A stretch of DNA of 64,000 nt from Rhizobium chutanense (GTDB lineage: Bacteria > Pseudomonadota > Alphaproteobacteria > Rhizobiales > Rhizobiaceae). Position 1 is the first letter of the stretch. The number at the start of each line of letters is the position of its first letter. A program made the position numbers and the translations under genes. Shown here piece after piece: positions 26,350 through 35,584 of this stretch. The stretch is from positions 52,499 to 116,498 of the forward strand of contig NZ_NWSV01000017.1 in NCBI RefSeq assembly GCF_002531935.1, given 5' to 3'. A model generated the notes under the pieces. The model was not told where the DNA came from. It was given only the letters and a program-made list of their open reading frames with translations, and searched no databases.

Positions 26350-27282
26350 ATGATCAAGGACATCAAGGGACTGCATCACGTGACTTCGATGGCATCGGAC
26401 GCGCGGCAGAACAACCGCTTCTTCACCGATACCCTGGGCCTGCGCCGCGTCAAGCAGACGGTCAACTTCGACGACCCAAGCGTCTACCACCTCTACTACG
26501 GTGACGAGACCGGCTCGGCTGGAACAGTGATGACCTACTTCCCGTTCCCGAACATGATGCTTGGCCGCCCCGGCGTGGGCGAAGTCGGCGAAACACAGTT
26601 CTCGGTGCCGAAGGGCTCGCTGAAGTTCTGGCAGGATCGCTTCACGGCTCAAGGCGTGGATGGTCTGGAACTCGACACCGTCTTCGGTGCCAACCGGCTT
26701 CGCTTCATGGGTCCGGACGGCGACGGCCTTGCCCTGATCGAATCCTCCGACGACAAGCGGGCTCCGTGGGTTGCAGGTGGAATTCCCGACGATGCGGCCA
26801 TCCGCGGTTTCGCCGGCGCTCGCTTCAGCCTTCACAACACCGCCGCGACCGAGGAGCTGCTCGGCTTTATGGGTTATCAGCGCGCCGAGAAGGAAGGCGA
26901 GGTAACCCGCTTCATCATCCCCAATGGCAACGGTGCGGACACCATCGATCTCGCAGCATTGCCGAAGACGCCTTTTGCGCGTCAGGGCGCAGGTTCGGTT
27001 CACCACATCGCGTTTGCCGTCGAAAACCGCGAGAGGCAGCTCGAGGTGCGCAAGGCCCTGATGGACACAGGTTACCAGGTCACGCCCGTCATCGACCGCG
27101 ACTACTTCTGGGCCATCTATTTCCGCACACCGGGCGGAGTTCTGTTCGAAGTCGCCACGAACGAGCCAGGATTCGATCGGGATGAGGATACGGCACATCT
27201 CGGTGAGGCCCTCAAGCTCCCGACCCGATATGAGGATTACCGGGATCAAATCCAGGCCAACCTCGTCCCGCTGGCTGCCTGA
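26350..27282 (+). CDS. Ring-cleaving dioxygenase of the VOC superfamily (MhqO/PcpA-like)
   Basis: The 310-residue protein has four glyoxalase-type modules. It begins IKGLHHVTSMASDARQNNRFFTDTLGLRRVKQTVNFDDP, the pattern of MhqO/LinE-type hydroquinone dioxygenases. Metal ligands fit the first His of LHHVT, the His in GAGSVHHIAF and Glu in VLFEVATNEPGF. These Fe(II) enzymes open hydroquinone rings, and MhqO homologues are induced by quinones in Bacillus (established). The start at 26350 has AAAGG upstream; ATG 26335 would add five residues. Confidence 0.9.
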   Translation: MIKDIKGLHHVTSMASDARQNNRFFTDTLGLRRVKQTVNFDDPSVYHLYYGDETGSAGTVMTYFPFPNMMLGRPGVGEVGETQFSVPKGSLKFWQDRFTAQGVDGLELDTVFGANRLRFMGPDGDGLALIESSDDKRAPWVAGGIPDDAAIRGFAGARFSLHNTAATEELLGFMGYQRAEKEGEVTRFIIPNGNGADTIDLAALPKTPFARQGAGSVHHIAFAVENRERQLEVRKALMDTGYQVTPVIDRDYFWAIYFRTPGGVLFEVATNEPGFDRDEDTAHLGEALKLPTRYEDYRDQIQANLVPLAA

Positions 27283-27340
27283 TGGAGCCATCAGTCGTCA
27301 TAGCGGAGAACTTGATGCGTCGCGATCCCTGAGGTCAATA

Positions 27341-27382
27341 GTTGCAACGAATGCAATTCATTCGCAATTAATATTGCAATTC
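27341..27382 (+). promoter_or_regulatory. LysR-type operator, copy C
   Basis: GTTGC-N7-GCAAT (27341-27357) is followed by TGCAATTC (27375-27382) at the same offset as in the other three copies. It lies 190 bp before the cysteine hydrolase start. Confidence 0.72.
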
Positions 27383-27571
27383 CGCGCTACCAAGCATCGC
27401 GATAGGTTTTTATTCAGCAGCCAAGACAACGGGCGAGCGGCTCCAATGGAGCCAGCAATACCCCAAGGATTGCAGAACGAGCGTCGTGCCGCGGCGTCCG
27501 ATCGACTGCTGCTGCCCATTTCTGACGCCGCAGAAGCGGTCCAACCAACCACCAACAGAAGAGGAATGACT

Positions 27572-28261
27572 ATGTCCAAGCTCGAAGTTCTGACCCCGGC
27601 AAACAGCCAGCTCATCTTCATCGACCAGCAGCCGCAGATGGCGTTCGGCGTTCAGTCGATCGATCGCCAGACGCTGAAGAACAACGTCGTCGGTCTCGCC
27701 AAAGCCGCCAAGATCTTCAACGTCCCGACCACGATCACCACGGTCGAAACGCAGTCCTTCTCGGGCAACACCTTCCCGGAACTGCTCGCCGTATTCCCGG
27801 AGAACGATATCCTCGAGCGCACCTCGATGAACTCCTGGGATGATCAGAACGTCCGTGACGCGCTGGCAAAGAACGCCGCCAACGGTCGCAAGAAGATCGT
27901 CGTCTCCGGTCTGTGGACCGAGGTCTGCAACACGACCTTTGCGCTCTCGGCTCTCCACGATGTCCCGGATTACGAAATCTACATGGTTGCGGACGCATCC
28001 GGCGGCACATCGGTGGACGCCCACAAATACGCGATGGACCGCATGGTGCAAGCCGGCATCATCCCGGTCACCTGGCAGCAGGTTCTGCTCGAATGGCAGC
28101 GCGACTGGGCACGCAAGGAAACCTATGATGCGGTCACCACGCTCGTGAAGGAGCATTCCGGCGCCTACGGCATGGGCATCGACTACGCCTACACGATGGT
28201 TCACGGCGCAGAGGAACGCGTCAAGCACGGCAAGCGCATCGTCCCGAACCCCGCAAAGTAA
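27572..28261 (+). CDS. Isochorismatase-family cysteine hydrolase (YcaC-like)
   Basis: The 229-residue protein has the triad layout of the family. Asp is in LIFIDQQPQM, Lys/Arg in the middle, and the nucleophilic Cys is in VVSGLWTEVCNTTFA with the preceding cis-peptide region. It matches the YcaC group, whose physiological substrate is unknown. The start was chosen at the second ATG of MTM, six bases after GAGGA; the longer frame through 27182 overlaps the dioxygenase and is rejected. A good terminator follows. Confidence 0.88.
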   Translation: MSKLEVLTPANSQLIFIDQQPQMAFGVQSIDRQTLKNNVVGLAKAAKIFNVPTTITTVETQSFSGNTFPELLAVFPENDILERTSMNSWDDQNVRDALAKNAANGRKKIVVSGLWTEVCNTTFALSALHDVPDYEIYMVADASGGTSVDAHKYAMDRMVQAGIIPVTWQQVLLEWQRDWARKETYDAVTTLVKEHSGAYGMGIDYAYTMVHGAEERVKHGKRIVPNPAK

Positions 28262-28273
28262 GGGTCTGATCAG

Positions 28274-28306
28274 GCCGCTCCGATGATCCCGTCGGAGCGG
28301 CTTTTT
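28274..28306 (+). terminator. Rho-independent terminator after the cysteine hydrolase
   Basis: GCCGCTCCGA (28274-28283) pairs with TCGGAGCGGC (28292-28301) and is followed by TTTTT. It separates the cysteine hydrolase from the XapX gene 21 bp further on, so expression of the downstream pair would depend on read-through. Confidence 0.85.
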
Positions 28307-28326
28307 CCGCAACCGGAGAACATCCC

Positions 28327-28602
28327 ATGAAAGTCTATCTCCTATCACTTGGCGCAGGCCTGCTTGTCGGCATCGTCTACAGTCTGCTCAATGTCCGATC
28401 CCCCGCGCCACCTGTCATTGCTCTGGTCGGCCTTCTCGGCATTCTGGTCGGCGAGCAGATCCTCCCGCTCGCGAAGGCGCTTTGGACAAAAGAGCCTGCG
28501 GCCATTTCCTGGATCCATCAGATCAAGCCGCACGTGTTCGGTCACCTGCCGAAGGGCAGTATCGAGATTGCCCATCAGGCGAAGGCCGAGGAGCGGAGCT
28601 GA
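28327..28602 (+). CDS. XapX-domain small membrane protein
   Basis: The 91-residue protein has two hydrophobic helices (YLLSLGAGLLVGIVYSLLNV; VIALVGLLGILVGEQIL) forming the XapX domain named after a xanthosine-locus protein. The C-terminal 40 residues are hydrophilic. The function of the family is unknown. Its TGA shares bases with the ATG of the amidohydrolase gene (TGATG), so they are coupled. Confidence 0.88.
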   Translation: MKVYLLSLGAGLLVGIVYSLLNVRSPAPPVIALVGLLGILVGEQILPLAKALWTKEPAAISWIHQIKPHVFGHLPKGSIEIAHQAKAEERS

Positions 28603-30584
28603 TGACGACGCGTCGATCCTTTCTTGGAGGCGCATCGAGTCTGGCGTTCTCGAACCTCTTCTCGCCGGCAAAAGCCGCCGATCCCAACCCGACCGGAGCC
28701 GACACCATGCATCCCGACCTGATCCTCCACAATGGCCGCGTGACGACCCTTGACCGGACCAATCCGAATGCGACGGCGATCGCCATCAAGGATGGGCTGT
28801 TTCTGGAAGTCGGATCCGACAGCGAGATCATGGCGCTGGCTGGTTCTGGCACCAAGATAGTCGACCTCAAGGGCAAGCGTGTTCTGCCCGGCCTGATCGA
28901 CAATCATACCCACGTCGTTCGCGGTGGCCTGAACTACAACATGGAGTTGCGCTGGGATGGCGTGCGCTCGCTCGCCGATGCGATGGACATGCTGAAGCGC
29001 CAGGTGGCGATCACACCCGCGCCGCAATGGGTGCGCGTCGTCGGCGGCTTCACCGAACATCAGTTCGCGGAAAAGCGCCTCCCGACAATCGAGGAGATCA
29101 ACGCTGTCGCGCCCGACACGCCCGTGTTCCTTCTGCACCTTTATGACCGTGCGCTGCTCAACGGCGCTGCTCTCCGCGCAGTCGGCTACACGCGTGACAC
29201 GCCGAACCCGCCCGGCGGCGAGATCACCCGGGATGTCAACGGCAACCCGACGGGCATGCTGCTGGCCAAGCCGAATGCGGGCATTCTCTACTCGACGCTT
29301 GCCAAAGGCCCGAAGCTTCCTTTGGACTATCAGGTCAACTCGACTCGCCACTTCATGCGCGAACTGAACCGCCTTGGCGTGACAGGCGTGATCGACGCGG
29401 GTGGTGGTTTCCAGAACTATCCTGACGACTACGAGGTCATTCAGAAGCTGTCCGACGAGAACCAGATGACGGTCCGGCTGGCCTACAACCTCTTCACCCA
29501 GAAGCCGAAGGAAGAGAAGCAGGACTTCCTGAAGTGGACCCAGTCGGTCAAATACAAGCAGGGCAACGATTACTTCCGCCACAACGGCGCCGGCGAGATG
29601 CTTGTCTTCTCCGCAGCCGACTTCGAAGACTTCCGGCAGCCCCGTCCGGAGATGGCCCCGGAGATGGAAGGCGAGCTGGAAGAGGTCGTCCGCGTCCTGG
29701 CGGAAAACCGCTGGCCATGGCGTCTGCATGCCACCTATGACGAGACGATCTCTCGCGCCCTCGACGTGTTCGAGAAGGTCAACAAGGACATTCCGCTCGA
29801 AGGACTGAACTGGTTCTTCGACCATGCCGAAACCATCTCGGATCGCTCTATCGACCGTATCGCCGCACTCGGCGGTGGCATCGCCACGCAGCACCGGATG
29901 GCCTACCAGGGCGAATACTTCGTTGAGCGGTACGGTCACGGCGTGGCCGAGGCTACGCCGCCGATCCGTCGCATGCTCGACAAGGGCGTGAACGTATCGG
30001 CCGGCACCGATGCCACCCGCGTTGCTTCCTACAATCCATGGGTCTCGCTGTCGTGGATGGTGACTGGCAAGACGGTCGGCGGTATGCAGCTCTATCCGCG
30101 CGCCAACTGCCTCGATCGCGAGACGGCGCTGCGCATGTGGACCGAGAAGGTCACGTGGTTTTCCAACGAGGAAGGCAAAAAGGGCCGGATCGAGAAGGGC
30201 CAGTTCGCCGATCTCGTTGTGCCGGACAAGGATTTTTTCTCCTGCGCCGAGGACGAAATCTCCTTCCTCGTATCGGAGCTGACCATGGTCGGCGGCAAGA
30301 TCGTCTATGGGGCAGGCGACTTCATGACGCTCGACGAGAACGCCATCCCGCCCGCGATGCCCGACTGGTCGCCTGTCCGCAGGTTCGGCGGTTACGCCGC
30401 CTGGGGTGAACCGGAAGGCGCAGGCGCCCGCTCATTGCGTCGCACCGCGATCTCCACCTGCGGATGCGCCAACGATTGCGGCGTGCACGGCCACGACCAT
30501 GCCGGAGCCTGGACATCCAAGCTGCCGATCGCCGACATCAAGGGTTTCTTCGGCGCTCTCGGCTGCTCTTGCTGGGCAGTCTGA
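28602..30584 (+). CDS. Exported YtcJ-like amidohydrolase
   Basis: The 660-residue protein has a Tat-like N-terminus (MTTRRSFLGGASSLAFSNLF) and a metal-dependent amidohydrolase fold. It shows VLPGLIDNHTHVVRGG, the HATYDETISRALDVFE region, FDHAE and the SAGTDATRVASYNPW block. Substrates of the YtcJ family are poorly known. The Cys-rich end (CGCANDCGVHGHDH; CSCWAV) is unusual and could bind metal. The start overlaps the XapX stop. Confidence 0.88.
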   Translation: MTTRRSFLGGASSLAFSNLFSPAKAADPNPTGADTMHPDLILHNGRVTTLDRTNPNATAIAIKDGLFLEVGSDSEIMALAGSGTKIVDLKGKRVLPGLIDNHTHVVRGGLNYNMELRWDGVRSLADAMDMLKRQVAITPAPQWVRVVGGFTEHQFAEKRLPTIEEINAVAPDTPVFLLHLYDRALLNGAALRAVGYTRDTPNPPGGEITRDVNGNPTGMLLAKPNAGILYSTLAKGPKLPLDYQVNSTRHFMRELNRLGVTGVIDAGGGFQNYPDDYEVIQKLSDENQMTVRLAYNLFTQKPKEEKQDFLKWTQSVKYKQGNDYFRHNGAGEMLVFSAADFEDFRQPRPEMAPEMEGELEEVVRVLAENRWPWRLHATYDETISRALDVFEKVNKDIPLEGLNWFFDHAETISDRSIDRIAALGGGIATQHRMAYQGEYFVERYGHGVAEATPPIRRMLDKGVNVSAGTDATRVASYNPWVSLSWMVTGKTVGGMQLYPRANCLDRETALRMWTEKVTWFSNEEGKKGRIEKGQFADLVVPDKDFFSCAEDEISFLVSELTMVGGKIVYGAGDFMTLDENAIPPAMPDWSPVRRFGGYAAWGEPEGAGARSLRRTAISTCGCANDCGVHGHDHAGAWTSKLPIADIKGFFGALGCSCWAV

Positions 30585-30631
30585 TCAGCCTTCAACTCGG
30601 GTGACATATAGTCACCCGAGTGTCGTCAATA

Positions 30632-30673
30632 ATTGCGGATTTTGCAATTAAATCGAAACTATTGCTGCAATTG
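30632..30673 (+). promoter_or_regulatory. LysR-type operator, copy D
   Basis: ATTGC-N7-GCAAT (30632-30648) is followed by GAAACTATTGCTGCAATTG (30655-30673). This differs from copy A by one base in the second element, with identical spacing. It lies 73 bp before the DoxX start. Confidence 0.78.
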
Positions 30674-30745
30674 CTGGAATGGCAGTAGACCGCCAATATC
30701 ACTGCATCAAACGTAGCCGCTCGCGGCGAACATGCAGGAGCAGAT

Positions 30746-31189
30746 ATGACCTACCAAACCCAAATGTCCAACCCCGGCTGGAGCGGTCTGGCCCGCATGA
30801 TCGGTTCGCCAATCGTGCGGACGATGTCACTGCTGGCTCTTTGCGCAGCCTACATCCAAGGGCCGCTCACCAAGATCCTGGACTTCAATGGTGCCTTGGC
30901 CGAAATGGATCATTTCGGCCTGCACCCGGCCGCGTATTTCGCAGTCGCCGTCATCGTGTTCGAGCTGACGGCCTCGGCCATGGTCATCATCGGCTTCCTG
31001 CGTTGGGCGGGCGCACTGGCACTTTCCGGCTTCACGCTTGTCGCAACCTTCGTCGCCCTCCGCTTCTGGGAAATGACGCCTGGCATGGACCGCATGATGG
31101 CGACCAACGCCTTCTTCGAGCATCTCGGCCTTGCTGGCGCATTCGTCTTCGTCGCCGCATTCGACCTCACGAAGGGAGCAGGCAGGTGA
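30746..31189 (+). CDS. DoxX-family membrane protein
   Basis: The 147-residue protein has four hydrophobic segments with the DoxX pattern (AAYIQGPLTKILDF ... FELTASAMVIIGFLRWAGALALSGFT). DoxX-like proteins are inner-membrane proteins of electron-transfer or thiosulfate/quinone context, often of unknown function. AGGAG lies close upstream of the ATG. Its stop overlaps the GTG start of the MFS gene. Confidence 0.88.
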   Translation: MTYQTQMSNPGWSGLARMIGSPIVRTMSLLALCAAYIQGPLTKILDFNGALAEMDHFGLHPAAYFAVAVIVFELTASAMVIIGFLRWAGALALSGFTLVATFVALRFWEMTPGMDRMMATNAFFEHLGLAGAFVFVAAFDLTKGAGR

Positions 31190-32784
31190 GCGCTGTGAAA
31201 ACATCCGGGGGAACCTTTGCTCCCCTTGCCCAGCCTGTCTTCGCGGTCCTCTGGATCGCCACCGTGATTGGCAATACCGGAAGCTTCATGCGCGATGTCG
31301 CAAGCTCCTGGCTGATGACGGATCTTTCGGCATCGCCGGCCGCTGTCGCCATGGTCCAGGCGGCCGGAACCCTGCCGATTTTCCTGCTTGCCATTCCGGC
31401 AGGCGTTCTCACCGACATCCTCGATCGCCGCAAGTTCCTGATCGGCGTCCAGGTGCTACTGGCCTCCGTCAGCATTTCGCTGATGCTCCTCTCGCAGACG
31501 GGTATGCTCTCGGTCAGCGCTCTGATCGGGTTGACGTTCCTCGGCGGCATTGGGGCCGCTCTGATGGGGCCGACCTGGCAGGCAATCGTTCCGGAATTGG
31601 TGAAGCGCGAGGACGTGAAGAGCGCGGTGGCGCTGAACTCGCTCGGCATCAACATCGCTCGCTCCATCGGCCCTGCTGTGGGCGGCCTGCTTCTCGCAGC
31701 CTTTGGCGCGGGGATCACCTATGGCGCGGACGTTGCCAGCTACATCGTGGTGATCGCAGCTCTCGTCTGGTGGCCGCGCGCCAAGAACGCAAACGACGCT
31801 CTCCAAGAAAACTTCTTTGGCGCCTTTCGAGCCGGACTTCGCTACACCCGTTCCAGCACGCCACTGCATGTCGTCCTCCTGCGCGCCGCGATCTTCTTCG
31901 CCTTTGCCAGCGCCGTCTGGGCACTTCTGCCGCTCGTTGCCCGCCAGCTTCTTGGTGGTGACGCCAGCTTCTACGGCATTCTGCTAGGTGCGGTCGGTGC
32001 AGGTGCGATCGGCGGGGCACTGGTGATGCCTGAGCTGCGCCAACGCCTGAGTTCCGACGGCCTGCTTCTCGGCGCTGCGGTGATCACCGCAGGCGTCATG
32101 GGAGTCCTTGCTCTCGCGCCACCGAAGTGGGTCGCCATCATCGTCCTTCTCTTCCTCGGTGGTGCGTGGATCACCGCCCTGACAACGCTCAACGGCACTG
32201 CGCAGTCCGTCCTTCCCAACTGGGTGCGCGGTCGTGGTCTTGCCGTGTACCTGACCGTCTTCAACGGTGCGATGACCGCCGGAAGTCTTGGTTGGGGTGC
32301 GGTCGGCGAGGCTGTCGGCATCCAGTCCACCTTGATCGTCGGGGCCATCGGCCTGCTCATCGCCGGATTCATCATGCACCGCGTGAAGCTTCCGGCCGGC
32401 GATGCCGACCTGGTGCCGTCGAACCACTGGCCCGAGCCTCTTGTCGCCGAACCCGTTGCTCATGACCGTGGCCCGGTTTTGATCCTGATCGAGTACAAGA
32501 TCGAGACGCAGAACCGGAGCGCATTCCTGCATGCCCTCGACCATCTCTCCAAGGAGCGCCGTCGGGACGGTGCCTACGGATGGGGCGTCACCGAGGACTC
32601 GGCCGACCCGGAGAAGATCGTGGAGTGGTTCATGGTTGAATCCTGGGCTGAACATCTTCGCCAGCACAAGCGGGTTTCCAACGCCGACGCCGACCTCCAG
32701 GGCAAGGTGCTGGCCTATCATGTCGGTCCCGATAAGCCGGTTGTCCGTCACTTCCTGACGATCAATCGACCGTGGGCGGCATGA
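31186..32784 (+). CDS. MFS exporter with C-terminal monooxygenase-like domain
   Basis: The 532-residue protein begins with a GTG overlapping the DoxX stop (GTGA). Residues 1-410 have about 11-12 membrane helices of the EntS-like MFS_3 group (FAVLWIATVIGNTGSFMRDVASSWLMT ... PELVKREDVKSAVALNS). The last 110 residues form a soluble ferredoxin-like ABM-type domain (PVLILIEYKIETQNRSAFLHALDHLSKERRRDG). This arrangement is known in the family. It is likely an efflux pump for the compound that triggers the LysR regulon. Confidence 0.9.
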   Translation: MSAVKTSGGTFAPLAQPVFAVLWIATVIGNTGSFMRDVASSWLMTDLSASPAAVAMVQAAGTLPIFLLAIPAGVLTDILDRRKFLIGVQVLLASVSISLMLLSQTGMLSVSALIGLTFLGGIGAALMGPTWQAIVPELVKREDVKSAVALNSLGINIARSIGPAVGGLLLAAFGAGITYGADVASYIVVIAALVWWPRAKNANDALQENFFGAFRAGLRYTRSSTPLHVVLLRAAIFFAFASAVWALLPLVARQLLGGDASFYGILLGAVGAGAIGGALVMPELRQRLSSDGLLLGAAVITAGVMGVLALAPPKWVAIIVLLFLGGAWITALTTLNGTAQSVLPNWVRGRGLAVYLTVFNGAMTAGSLGWGAVGEAVGIQSTLIVGAIGLLIAGFIMHRVKLPAGDADLVPSNHWPEPLVAEPVAHDRGPVLILIEYKIETQNRSAFLHALDHLSKERRRDGAYGWGVTEDSADPEKIVEWFMVESWAEHLRQHKRVSNADADLQGKVLAYHVGPDKPVVRHFLTINRPWAA

Positions 32785-32957
32785 CGGGTAAATTAAGGTG
32801 GCGGCCACGGCCGTCACCCAACCATGTGATCTTGAAAACTGGGCTGACAATTCATGAGATGCCCTGGTCCGCGTGTCTTCGCCTGACCAAACTGGGGCGA
32901 CCAGTTGGAAGGGAAGCGTGGCCGATAGCCTCGACCACGTTCCAGAGCGGCCCGGTG

Positions 32958-35483
32958 CTATGGAGCAAGCACGAAGTTCACCAGCCGTCCAGGGACAATG
33001 ATTTCCTTCAGCACTGCCTTGCCGGTCAACCTCGACCGAACGTCAGGCTCCTGCGCCGCCAGCCTGACGAGTTCGTCATCGCTGATCATCGAAGCGGCGT
33101 GAATCCTTCCCCGGAGCTTGCCGTTCACTTGAACGATAATCTCACGGATATCATCGTCGGCGAGAGCGGGGTCGTATGTCGGCCAGGGTTCATGCGACAG
33201 ACTTTCCGGGTGCGCCAGTCTTCTCCAAAGCTCCTCGGCAATGTGCGGCGCGAACGGTGCCAGCAGCAGGACGAAGGATTCGACCGCCGACCGGGGCTTG
33301 ATGTCCAGCCCCGTCAATGCGTTTGACAGCTCCATCAGCTTTGAGATCGCCGTGTTGAAACGCAGGGCCTTGATGTCATCGCCGACAGCCTTGATCGTCT
33401 TGTGAAGAACGCGCGCGATCTCCGGGGACGGCTTCGCATCGACAATTTTGCTCGACACCATGCCATCCTCTCCAATGGCAATCCGCCATACGCGATGGAG
33501 GAAGCGGCTGACCCCGGCGACGCCCGACATTTGCCACGGCTTGGCAACGTCCAACGGCCCCATGAAGAGTTCATACAGGCGCATGGCGTCGGCGCCGTAT
33601 TGGTCGACCACCTCGTCGGGATTGACGACGTTGAATTTCGACTTTGACATCTTCTCGACCTGGCGCTCGACCTCGGTTTCTCCGACATACCAGCGGCCGT
33701 CGCGCTCGGCCGCGTCCTCGGGTCGATGGTACTTCCCAGTCGCATCCTTGTAGCTGAAGGCCAGGATCATGCCCTGGTTGAACAGCTTGCGGAACGGCTC
33801 CTTGGACGTCACGACGCCGATGTCGAACAGGACTTTGTGCCAGAAGCGCGCGTAGAGCAGATGCAGCACCGCATGCTCGGCTCCTCCCACGTAGAGGTCG
33901 ACGGGCAGCCAGTATTTCTCCTTGTCGGGATCGATCGGCGCGGTCACGTTCGAAGGATCGGCAAAGCGCAGGAAATACCAGCACGATCCCGCCCATTGCG
34001 GCATCGTGTTGGTTTCCCGCAGAGCGTCCATGCCGGACTTCGGATCGGTGGTTCGAACCCAATCTTCCGCCCGTGCCAGCGGCGGCTCCCCGTCTGGCGT
34101 CGGCCTGTATTCGGTGAGTTCGGGAGGCAGCAGTGGCAGGGCGTCCTCCGGCAGGGGCACGATACTGCCGTCGGCCGTATGCAGGATGGGAAAGGGTTCT
34201 CCCCAGTATCTCTGCCGTGAGAACAGCCAGTCGCGCAGCTTGTACTCGATGCGCCCCACGCCAACGCCCTGCTCGGTCATCCATGCGATCGCCGTCGTTC
34301 TCGCCGTTTTCGTCTCCATTCCATCCATGAAGCCGGAGTTGACCATCAAGCCGTCGCCAGCCCACGCCGCGGGCGGCACATCGCCGGAGGGGGAGCCGGA
34401 CGCAGACACGACTTCGACGATCGGCAGCCCGAACACCTCCGCGAAATCGCGGTCGCGGTCGTCATGGGCGGGAACGGCCATGATTGCTCCGGTGCCGTAG
34501 CTCATCAATGCGTAGTCGGCGACCCATACCGGAATCCGCGAACCATTCGCCGGGTTGATCGCATAGGCTCCGGTGAATACTCCGCTTTTCCCTTGGGCTT
34601 GCGACTTCTCTATCGCGCTCATTGCCGCCGCGCGGGCGCGGTAGGCGTCGACCTCTCCGCGCTGGCCGGCGGAAGCGATGGCATTGATGGCAGGGTGCTC
34701 AGGGGAGAGGACGATGAAGGTAGCGCCGAAGATCGTTTCCGGACGCGTGGTGTAAACTGTCAGGGAACTCTCTCTATCCTCGACGGCGAAAGCCACTTCG
34801 GCGCCTTCCGATCTGCCGATCCAGTTGCGCTGCATCGCCTTGATGCCATCAGGCCAGTCCAGCTCGTCCAGATCCGCGAGCAGGCGGTCGGCATAGGCGG
34901 TGATTTTCAGCATCCACTGACGCATCGTGCGGCGTTCCACCGGGTCTCCGGTTTCCACGTAGCGGCCGTCCTTCACCTCCTCGTTGGCCAGCACCGTGCC
35001 TTGTGCCGGGCACCAGTTGACGGCAACGTCCGCCTGGTAGGCCAAGCCGGCCTTATACATTTGCAGGAAGATCCATTGTGTCCATCGCACGAACTCGGGA
35101 TCGGTGGTCGAAATCTCCCGGCTCCAATCGTAGGAAAAGCCCAGACGCCGGACCTGCTTCCTGAAATTCGCGATGTTGCTCCGCGTGGTGATCGCCGGAT
35201 GGACGCCCGTGCGCACCGCGTATCGCTCGGCGGGCAGCCCGTAGGCATCCCACCCCATCGGGTGCAGGACATTGAAGCCCATCATGCGCTTGTAGCGGGC
35301 CACGACGTCGGTCGCGGTATAGCCTTCCGGATGACCGACATGCAGGCCATCGCCGGACGGATAGGGAAACATGTCCAGGACATAATACTTCGGACGGCGT
35401 TGGTCGTCGCCGGTCCTGAACGTCTGGTTTTCCTCCCAGTATCCCTGCCATCGCGGCTCGATCGTCTTGGGGTCATATGCCAT
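32958..35483 (-). CDS. leuS: Divergent leucyl-tRNA synthetase
   Basis: The 841-residue enzyme is complete. The HIGH-type motif is HVGHPEG, the editing domain has TTRPETIFGATF and AVPAHDDRDRDFA, and the KMSKS loop is EKMSKSKFN. It charges tRNA-Leu. The sequence after the HIGH motif (GYTATDVVARYKRMMGFNVLHPMGWDAYGLPAE) differs from the usual alpha-proteobacterial HMGHVRNYAMGD type, so this is probably an acquired second copy. Extra LeuRS genes can protect against LeuRS-targeting antibiotics, as AgnB2 does for agrocin 84 (known case; applying it here is inference). It is preceded by a leucine attenuator. Confidence 0.93.
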   Translation of the reverse strand: MAYDPKTIEPRWQGYWEENQTFRTGDDQRRPKYYVLDMFPYPSGDGLHVGHPEGYTATDVVARYKRMMGFNVLHPMGWDAYGLPAERYAVRTGVHPAITTRSNIANFRKQVRRLGFSYDWSREISTTDPEFVRWTQWIFLQMYKAGLAYQADVAVNWCPAQGTVLANEEVKDGRYVETGDPVERRTMRQWMLKITAYADRLLADLDELDWPDGIKAMQRNWIGRSEGAEVAFAVEDRESSLTVYTTRPETIFGATFIVLSPEHPAINAIASAGQRGEVDAYRARAAAMSAIEKSQAQGKSGVFTGAYAINPANGSRIPVWVADYALMSYGTGAIMAVPAHDDRDRDFAEVFGLPIVEVVSASGSPSGDVPPAAWAGDGLMVNSGFMDGMETKTARTTAIAWMTEQGVGVGRIEYKLRDWLFSRQRYWGEPFPILHTADGSIVPLPEDALPLLPPELTEYRPTPDGEPPLARAEDWVRTTDPKSGMDALRETNTMPQWAGSCWYFLRFADPSNVTAPIDPDKEKYWLPVDLYVGGAEHAVLHLLYARFWHKVLFDIGVVTSKEPFRKLFNQGMILAFSYKDATGKYHRPEDAAERDGRWYVGETEVERQVEKMSKSKFNVVNPDEVVDQYGADAMRLYELFMGPLDVAKPWQMSGVAGVSRFLHRVWRIAIGEDGMVSSKIVDAKPSPEIARVLHKTIKAVGDDIKALRFNTAISKLMELSNALTGLDIKPRSAVESFVLLLAPFAPHIAEELWRRLAHPESLSHEPWPTYDPALADDDIREIIVQVNGKLRGRIHAASMISDDELVRLAAQEPDVRSRLTGKAVLKEIIVPGRLVNFVLAP

Positions 35484-35531
35484 TGCGACTTCCCTTCCGT
35501 CTCGAAATTCCGACCGAAGAGGAATGGCAAC

Positions 35532-35556
35532 AAAAAACCCGCCTCTTCGGCGGGTT
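35532..35556 (-). terminator. Attenuator terminator in the leuS leader
   Basis: Read on the minus strand, AACCCGCC and GGCGGGTT form a perfect 8-bp stem with a 5-nt loop followed by TTTTTT. It lies 49 bp before the leuS ATG, inside the leader, so it controls read-through and not the end of a gene. Confidence 0.88.
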
Positions 35557-35584
35557 GTTGCATCTTTAAAAACGCAAGCGCGTG

